Assembly: GCA_905221605.1 (NCBI GenBank)
Contig: CAJNDS010002524.1
Location: forward strand, 524,134-539,133
Direction of reading: 5' to 3'
DNA from: Symbiodinium natans
Taxonomy: Eukaryota > Sar > Dinophyceae > Suessiales > Symbiodiniaceae
DNA length: 15,000 nucleotides
The translations under genes were made by a program, and so were the position numbers. This document shows positions 7,503 to 12,222 of the stretch, in pieces (the stretch's first letter is position 1; each line of letters opens with the position of its first letter). The notes beneath the pieces were generated by a model. The model was not told the origin of the DNA, made no database searches, and was given only the letters and a program-made list of their open reading frames with translations.

Positions 7503-7570
7503 GGGGCCTGAATAATTAGAATAGGGTTTTTGGAGGCATAAATATCAGGGGGGGGGGGGGAAATGATTGT
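7503..7570. repeat. Dispersed repeat D, copy 2, with poly-G run
   Basis: GGGGCCTGAATAATTAGAAT matches the complement of 4405-4424 at 19 of 20 bases. The following GGGTTTTTGGAGG and a G run at 7548-7560 are looser matches. It begins 17 bases after MITE A copy 2. Confidence 0.6.
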
Positions 7571-8254
7571 GACCCCTATATTGGACCGAGACATATGCCT
7601 CACAACCCTGAGACGACACGTCACAGAAACCTGAGAGTTCTAATCTCTGAAATTCCCTGGGTTTTGGAGTACTGTACTTTAATACTTTTTTTGGTTCTGG
7701 GTTCCTATTATAGCTACTTATTTCCTAAAAAATATATACTTTTTTTTCCAGGGTCTACTCCAAAGGTCGGTTCCACTGGTGCCGAAAAAGGAATCGGAAC
7801 CCTGGGGCATGCATTTTGTTGGTCTAATCGAACCACGTATCAAAGGGGCACGAAGCCTCAGCGCTGTTGAGAACATGCCGCAAAATACCGCAATCCCTAA
7901 ACCCTAAACCCTAAATGGAGGTAACAGGGGTAGATAGGGTTCAGGGTTTGCGGGGGCTTTTTGCGCTTTTGCTGTGTTCTAGGGACTTAGGGTTTAGGGT
8001 TTAGGGATTAAAGGGTTTGAGTAGGGCTCGGTTCTTAGGGCGCTTAGTTGGTTATTAAGTACCATGAACCTCCAAGTAAACCCGTGACCGCGAGCTCGCG
8101 CGCGCATACCTCCGTCGGCTCAGCTGTTCAACTGAGGGGCCTTCCTGGCCCACCAACATCAGGCTCGCCTTTGAAACCCCAAACCCCGAAAAACCCGAAA
8201 ACCCCCCAATCTTATCCCTCTGAGACGCAAAACACCTAAACCTCAAGCAACACC
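7571..8254. other. Low-GC stretch with one acceptor-like site, no firm gene
   Basis: Unlike most of the window, 7600-7760 is AT-rich. A textbook acceptor (TATACTTTTTTTTCCAG at 7735-7751) precedes two open frames, one starting GLLQRSVPLVPKKESEPWGM that stays open to the CCCTAAA tract at 7893. The plus frame 7595-7870 crosses the acceptor in another phase. Neither is recognised. From 7980 to 8240 there are G-rich then C-rich tracts around a GC-rich block (8075-8165) with no convincing boundaries. Confidence 0.4.
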
Positions 8255-8368
8255 ATGCCTATCCTCCCCCAGAATGTATACCTCCAAGCCTTTACAAGAC
8301 TTAAAGTGGAGGTCGCGGTCGCATCTCAAACCCCATATCCTAGCCCTATTTACGCCTGCGCACTTTAA
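8255..8368 (+). CDS. Short open reading frame, 37 residues
   Basis: ATG at 8255 opens MPILPQNVYLQAFTRLKVEV, continuing through a Pro/Tyr-rich part to TAA at 8366-8368. It is too short to be convincing alone. Its first half (ending EVAVAS) could be an exon followed by non-coding sequence. No homology was recognised. Confidence 0.2.
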   Translation: MPILPQNVYLQAFTRLKVEVAVASQTPYPSPIYACAL

Positions 8369-8729
8369 AGGCCTGTAGACTCCAAGCCTTAACCCTACCT
8401 GGGGCTGCATTTACGTACTATTTGGGGTTTCTGCCATAAATTTAGGCTGTTATGACCTACTATTTTGTAGGGTTTGGGAGTCACAGGTAAACCCCAGTTT
8501 AACCTTGCACCAAAGCCTTTTTTGTCACAGGCTCCTATAGTGTAACCCCCCTTGTAGGATTCGCAGGTAGCCAACAAAAAGTAGGTTCTGGGGTTCTTGA
8601 GGCAGGTGTTGTTTTGAGGGGCGCGCAAGCCCCTATGTAGGGGTACACCATGGTGCACCTCTGAAAGCGTCTAAGCCGCCCCTCTGGCTGGTTCTTAGCA
8701 GGGAATGAGGGAATGAGGGCCCTATATAT
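8369..8729. other. No supported gene
   Basis: A minus-strand frame of 87 codons spans 8395-8658 without splice context, recognisable motifs or codon bias. The near-palindrome GGTACACCATGGTGCACC lies at about 8642-8659. GGGAATGA is repeated at 8701-8716. Nothing else was identified. Confidence 0.45.
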
Positions 8730-8790
8730 TCCCTTAAAATAAGGAGGGACCCCTACAAGGGAACCATAATCTTATTCCCATATATACCCC

Positions 8791-8833
<43 letters not shown>

Positions 8834-8920
8834 TCCTTATATTGTCCCTATATCCCTAAATAACGGACCCCCAAAACAACCCCTAAGGTCCCTTATAAGG
8901 TCCTTTCCTTTAGTCCCTCG
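8730..8920 (-). mobile_element. MITE family C, copy 2, expanded by AT microsatellite
   Basis: The reverse complement of this segment matches 2803-2963 at both ends (GAGGGACTAAAGG...GGACC and GGTCCCTCCTTATTTTAAGG) and in the body (GGGACCTTAGGGGTTGTTTT; AATAAGATTA). An AT dinucleotide tract at 8791-8832 enlarges the centre. Ends are imperfect inverted repeats. Confidence 0.7.
8791..8832. repeat. (AT)n microsatellite
   Basis: Uninterrupted TA repeats apart from one G, inside the family C element. Confidence 0.95.
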
Positions 8921-8995
8921 CGACTCGATCCTCTCCCGCCCCAGGCTTTTGACACAAAGAGATGGCGTTGCTCACCGGCTTCTTTCGCAGCCAAG

Positions 8996-9058
8996 GCCCT
9001 TGCGGAGTACTGTGACGCGACGAGCACGTGGGGCAGTTCCGGGGCCCTATGTTTTGGG
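8996..9058 (+). CDS. Gene B exon 1 candidate (partial gene, product unknown)
   Basis: The acceptor CAGCCAAG|G precedes 21 codons in phase 0 starting ALAEYCDATSTWGSSG and ending ALCFG. The exon ends where GTTTAGGG begins (9059). A GC donor at 9044 would also keep phase 0 and shorten it by five codons. GC-rich third positions and a protein-like composition support coding. It begins a chain of candidates that join in phase through 10069. No family is recognised. Confidence 0.45.
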
Positions 9059-9079
9059 GTTTAGGGTTAGGGAAGGGTG

Positions 9080-9100
9080 CCATGTCGATAATGGACATGG
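9080..9100. repeat. Perfect small hairpin
   Basis: CCATGTC and GACATGG pair perfectly around a seven-base loop. It lies inside the 45-base predicted intron 9059-9103. Confidence 0.6.
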
Positions 9101-9103
9101 CAG

Positions 9104-9172
9104 CCAGGCAGTAAGCTGAGCCCACCGCCGAAGAACTGCAAGTTTCTCGCGGTCCAGGATGTCTCATCGAAG
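9104..9172 (+). CDS. Gene B exon 2 candidate
   Basis: After ATGGCAG the phase-0 frame reads PGSKLSPPPKNCKFLAVQDV and ends SSK. The last bases, CATCGAAG, are followed by GATGCC, a GA donor. The last 15 bases of this exon (9158-9172) belong to a 17-bp sequence that recurs exactly at the start of exon 3's acceptor. An alternative acceptor, CCAG|G at 9107, would remove four bases but change the required phase. Confidence 0.5.
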
Positions 9173-9267
9173 GATGCCAAATAATAGGATTCCTGTAACC
9201 CTAAACCCTAAACCCTAAACCCACAAGGTACCCTTAGTTTCGGAAACCCCCAGATGTCTCATCGAAG
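9173..9267 (+). other. Predicted 95-base GA-AG intron flanked by a 17-bp direct repeat
   Basis: The direct repeat GATGTCTCATCGAAGGA occurs at 9158-9174 and 9253-9269. Removing 95 bases between equivalent positions joins two frames that are each open. The rotation giving AAG|GA...AAG|GA has a GA donor and an AG|G acceptor, as in the zinc-finger gene. The intron contains three CCCTAAA-type heptamers (about 9198-9222). Its length is not a multiple of three, so retention would break the frame. Confidence 0.55.
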
Positions 9268-9358
9268 GACTCCGAGTCTTCAATTCCTCGCACGGGGTGC
9301 ATTCAATCCACATCTCCTCTACTGAAACGAAACCAGAGATGGTTCAATTGGGTTTTGG
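9268..9358 (+). CDS. Gene B exon 3 candidate
   Basis: The frame reads DSESSIPRTGCIQSTSPLLK, then RNQRWFNWVL. Ending at the GTTTAGGG at 9359 leaves one base (G), which completes Gly with GC at the start of the next candidate (9983). An earlier GT donor at 9352 (TGG|GTTTTGG) would end it in phase 0. Ser-rich, unrecognised. Confidence 0.45.
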
Positions 9359-9982
9359 GTTTAGGGTTTAGGGTTTTTTTGGTTTTGGGTTTTTTTGGAG
9401 ATGTCGCCGGTTTCTGTTGTGATGCAGTTCAGTTCTTATTGCCTTTGGTTCCTTTCCCTGAACCCAGGGCTGCACAGCTTCGAGACAATGAACATCTATC
9501 CCTCCTGACCCGATAACCTCTAAGCCCAAATCCCAAGAATCGAGCCCTAAGCCCTAAACCCAACAAACCCTAAGCTCAAAACCCTAAGCCCAATAAACCT
9601 CAGAAATGCCGGGTCTTGGGCCCTTGACCCCGAGCCCTACCTGCTTAGGGTTTAGGGTTTAGGCTTTAGGGTATAGGGAACCCTAAACCCTAAACCCCAA
9701 ACCAAGGATATGTGTGTGTGTGTGTGCCCAACCCTAGGCCCCCATCGCTAGGCCTTCGCTGCAACCCTCCGCCCTAACCTTCAAATCCTAAGCCCTAAAT
9801 TACCCAACCCTAAACCCTGAACCCTAACCCGAAAGACCGTCAACAAACCTGACTGCCCTAAACTCGTGGGTTTTCCTAGTACTCGGCCTAAACCCTAAAC
9901 CCCAAACCCCAAACCCCAAAACCCTAAACCCTAAAGCCTAAAACCTAAACCCTAAACGAACGAAGAAGTAAAACCTCAAGAG
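9359..9982 (+). other. Predicted intron of gene B
   Basis: The stretch starts with GTTTAGGG, carries degenerate C-rich telomere-like repeats (9540-9600, 9780-9840, 9885-9955), a G-rich to C-rich switch at 9650-9700 and a TG tract at 9711-9726. No other exon was supported. Confidence 0.45.
9711..9726. repeat. (TG)n microsatellite
   Basis: Seven TG dinucleotides. Confidence 0.9.
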
Positions 9983-10069
9983 GCCGCACGCTGGTCGTCG
10001 TCTCCAGCGGCGATGCGGCAGCCACGGCCCAGGCTGAGGTGTGGACGCTCGTGTTGGAAAACTCAAAGG
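9983..10069 (+). CDS. Gene B exon 4 candidate
   Basis: An AG|G acceptor (CTCAAGAG|G) opens a frame RTLVVVSSGDAAATAQAEVW continuing TLVLENSK, with strongly GC-ending codons. It looks like alternating beta-strand and small-residue sequence, but no family is assigned. The exon ends AAAGG and the next bases are GTTTAGGG (10070). One base is left over, which completes Ala with CA at the next candidate acceptor. This is one of the clearest coding blocks outside the zinc-finger gene. Confidence 0.6.
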
Positions 10070-10132
10070 GTTTAGGGTTTAGGGTTTAGGGTTTAATTAG
10101 GGTTTAGGGTTTAGGGTTTGGATTTAGGGTTT
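10070..10132. repeat. G-rich telomere-like tract at intron start
   Basis: TTTAGGG heptamers with TTTAATTAGGG and TTTGGATTTAGGG variants. Confidence 0.9.
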
Positions 10133-10226
10133 TGTGCTCAGGGCCTCGGGGGTTTCAGTTTCAGGGTAGAAGGTGTAGGTTTAGGATGTGTGCGTGAGAA
10201 AGTTGCAATGTTGGTTCGCCTCTCAG

Positions 10227-10292
10227 CACTGGGCCCTGAGCACTGCTTCCAGGCATACCTCCGCTGCCTTCCACTAGGCCCAGAGCTTCGTG
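10227..10292 (+). CDS. Gene B exon 5 candidate
   Basis: The acceptor GTTCGCCTCTCAG precedes two bases that complete Ala with the preceding exon, then LGPEHCFQAYLRCLPLGPEL and R. Its right boundary is uncertain. GT dinucleotides at 10293, 10309, 10312 and 10319 are all possible, and the frame stays open to 10325. The unspliced frame from ATG at 10208 is also open. Composition is protein-like; family unknown. Confidence 0.45.
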
Positions 10293-10313
10293 GTTGTTTC
10301 TGTGGCTTGTTGT

Positions 10314-10373
10314 TTATTGTTTTTTGAAGTTTTTGTTTGTTTTTTGAAGTGTTGTTTTGTTTTTTGAAGTGGT
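10314..10373. repeat. Tandem repeat of TTGTTTTTTGAAGTG-like unit
   Basis: Three copies of GTTTTTTGAAGT spaced about 19-22 bases apart. Confidence 0.85.
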
Positions 10374-10698
10374 TTTGATTGTGGGTTTTGCGTCTTGGGT
10401 GCATTGGGAGCATGCTTTGGGTGCGTTTTGGGTTGGTCTACGTGCGCGGGGATGAGCTGTGGGTTACTGAGGGCTTGTAGAGGAGTAGGGTTTCATTAGG
10501 GGCTTGTGGAGGGGCGGGGGAATTTGGGGGTTTCGGGTCTAGGGAGCCCCTCAACCCAAGTACCCTTAGAAAGGGCTTGAGGGCACGGGTCCTTCACATG
10601 TAGGGAATCTTAGAGTTTAGGGATACTTTGGAGGGAGGGGGGGGGGGGATTGGGGGTAGTTGGTGATGTTCTGCCGTGAAAACTTGAGGATCAGGTGT

Positions 10699-10729
10699 CT
10701 CAGGGTTCAGGGTTCAGGGTTCAGGGTTT
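10699..10729. repeat. Array of the variant heptamer TTCAGGG
   Basis: Four consecutive CAGGGTT units end in GGGTTTA. A homogeneous variant block implies local duplication after the mutation. Confidence 0.9.
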
Positions 10730-10889
10730 ACCGTATCCTCTGTTCCTTTCTTTAGGGGTCAGACTCCCTCTAAGAACAAGCTATAGATTAGTGGAACTCA
10801 GGATGGTGGGGGTGGGGGGGGGGGGGCCCCCAACGGCTGGGACCCTGAACCCTAAACCCCAAAACTAAACCCTAAACCTAAACCCTCAG

Positions 10890-11040
10890 CCGAAGCCCGA
10901 GTTCTTGCGCATCTTGGCCCAAATGGCAGCAGCCAGTAGTTCGCTTTGTTGGAGAGATGGCTGGAGTTTCTCCCATCAGGCATACAAAGCAGTTAGGCGA
11001 CTATGGACAGGTGAGAAGACCCCGGAAACCCTCATTGCAG
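10890..11040 (+). CDS. Exon candidate, 50 codons, joined in phase to 11147-11204
   Basis: Following AAACCCTCAG, the frame starts PKPEFLRILAQMAAASSSLC, contains WSFSHQAYKAVRRLW, and ends TGEKTPETLIA. The exon ends ATTGCAG at the GTTTAGGG tract (11041). One base is left over and completes Ala with CC of the next exon, so the two blocks share phase. An internal GTGAGA donor at 11011 is possible, but the frame continues sensibly beyond it. A second frame (PVVRFVGEMAGVSP) is also open, which limits certainty. No family is recognised. Confidence 0.6.
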
Positions 11041-11146
11041 GTTTAGGGTTTAGGGTTTAAGGTTTAGGGTTTAGGGTTTAGGGTTTAGGGTTTAGGGCAT
11101 GTTCCTTTTGCAAAAATGTCCGTCATCCCTCCGCCTCTCACTCCAG
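11041..11146 (+). other. Predicted 106-base intron opening with TTTAGGG repeats
   Basis: It begins GTTTAGGG and carries about seven heptamers (to 11096), then unique sequence and a good pyrimidine-rich acceptor (CCTCCGCCTCTCACTCCAG). It joins two open frames in phase. Only this intron shows a telomere-like donor together with a classic polypyrimidine acceptor at close range. Confidence 0.6.
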
Positions 11147-11204
11147 CCCTGGTCCGCTGCGAGCCTTTTGCGGACATTACCATCCTCAAGCCCCTAAGCT
11201 TAGC
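11147..11204 (+). CDS. Exon candidate, 58 bases
   Basis: Two bases complete Ala with the previous exon, then LVRCEPFADITILKPLSLA. The exon ends TTAGC and is followed by GTTTAGGCTGG (11205). Here the GTTTAG hexamer precedes non-telomeric sequence, so the donor motif is not simply the repeat. The next exon must begin with one base of an Ala codon. Unrecognised protein. Confidence 0.6.
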
Positions 11205-11331
11205 GTTTAGGCTGGTTTAGGAGTTTAGGGTTTAGGGTTTAGGGTTTGTCTTTACAGCTGAGGGGTTTTATTTCTAAACCCTAAACCCTCAACCCTAAAC
11301 CCTAAACTCTCAACCCCTCGTGTACAGCCTT

Positions 11332-11420
11332 CCTGGCGACTTTTTTGGTTTGCTGCTCTGCTGAGCAGAGCCGCGGCCAGCTCGGCCTCATGGAAGTGGA
11401 GGCCGCTAGGGCTTCAGAGA
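11332..11420 (+). CDS. Exon candidate, frame uncertain
   Basis: The acceptor CCTCGTGTACAG precedes a block whose best frame reads FLATFLVCCSAEQSRGQLGL and continues MEVEAARASE. A GT donor lies at 11421. Its entry phase needs one leftover base, whereas 11204 leaves two. Either an intervening exon is missing, another acceptor (GAGCAG, 11371) is used, or one boundary is wrong. It lies between a C-rich tract (11275-11310) and a G-rich one (11455-11512), the usual exon layout. Confidence 0.4.
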
Positions 11421-11790
11421 TGTGTTTGCTTTTTGTTTTTTTTGGGGGTTTGGGTTTTAGGGTTTAGGGTTTCGGGTTTCGGGTTTAGGGTTTAGGGTTT
11501 AGGGTTTAGGGTATAGGGGGGGGGGGGGGGGGGGGTTCGAAGGCTTCGGGATTTTGGGGCTGTTTGGGGTGTTTTAGGGTTTTGAGGTTCCACGGTTTAG
11601 GGCTTTACTGGATCTAGGGCCACTCTGGGGTTAGAGCTGCTTCCTGTGGCAGCTATGGAGTCGAGTTTTGCAAGGTTTCATGCGGTTAGGGTTTGGGGTT
11701 TAGGGTTTAGGGTTCAGGGTTCAGGGTCTTGGTGAACAATGTGGGTTCTCATGGAGGTTTTGGTTGGGCTGAATGGGTCAGGCTCAAGGG
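11421..11790. other. G-rich gene-poor stretch
   Basis: TTTAGGG and TTTCGGG variants (11455-11512), a G run of about 20 (11516-11535) and further degenerate heptamers to 11730. No exon was supported. Confidence 0.6.
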
Positions 11791-11894
11791 TTGGGATGTT
11801 CCCTCTTTATGCTAACAGTCCTTAATAGGAATTATAGTGACCCCCCCCCCCCCCTCCCCTATCAAGGGCTGTTAGTGTAAGGGGGAACATTCCA
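11791..11894. mobile_element. MITE family A, copy 3 (104 bp)
   Basis: The element begins TTGGGATGTTCCC and ends GGGGGAACATTCCAA, with CTAACAG and CTGTTAG at matching distances. A C run (11841-11854) has grown inside. The flanks GGCTCAAGGG and GGTCTAAGGG match at 7 of 10 positions, a possible decayed target duplication. No coding capacity. Confidence 0.85.
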
Positions 11895-11952
11895 AGGTCT
11901 AAGGGTTCAGGATGTGGGGTTGAGGGTTTAGGGGTTTGATTATGGAGTGCAG

Positions 11953-11992
11953 GCTTTACGAACTGGAGGTGTCTTGCTTCATGTGGCGTAGA
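11953..11992 (+). CDS. Possible first exon of the AN1 zinc-finger gene
   Basis: An AG|G acceptor-like site (GAGTGCAG|G) precedes LYELEVSCFMWRR, with a GC donor at 11993 giving phase 0. Joining to 12188 would place an in-frame ATG (11981) eight residues before the HC of the zinc finger. As recalled, ZFAND2 proteins start a similar distance upstream of that HC. The repeats flanking this block are in the opposite arrangement to most exons, and nothing else confirms it. Confidence 0.25.
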
Positions 11993-12187
11993 GCTCAGAC
12001 TCCACAGACCCTACCCGGAAACCTAAACCCTCAACCCTAAACACCGAAGCAATATGCAAACACCCTTTAAGCTTCAAGAATGCCCTATAATTCAACCCTA
12101 GATGTCAACCCTCAACTCCCCCCCGCGCCCCCCAATCCCCGACCCTAAACCCAACCCCCAAACCCAGAACCCTAAACCTGTTTCCAG

Positions 12188-12222
12188 GTGAAGGGTGCAG
12201 CCCACTGCAGCTTTGCCAGATG
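12188..12222 (+). CDS. AN1 gene, exon a (first zinc ligands)
   Basis: The acceptor TTTCCAG|G opens VKGAAHCSFAR plus one base (T). HC-S-x3 is the start of the ZFAND2-type AN1 finger and supplies the first Cys ligand. The donor is GC (AGAT|GCCTCT). The final T joins GC of exon b to make the second zinc-binding Cys, so the intron splits a metal-ligand codon. Reading on instead would reach TAA at 12239-12241, and a GTGAGG donor at 12243 would need another frame. The family match rules both out. Confidence 0.85.

Larger units (their letters stand above)
10293..10889. other. Gene-poor stretch with simple repeats
   Basis: Contains the tandem repeat at 10314-10373, G-rich sequence, G runs at 10637-10648 and 10814-10826, a TTCAGGG array at 10699-10729 and C-rich telomere-like repeats at 10846-10886. 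Probably intronic. A minus-strand frame at 10138-10413 is low-complexity Lys/Asn/Gln from the tandem repeat. Confidence 0.55.
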
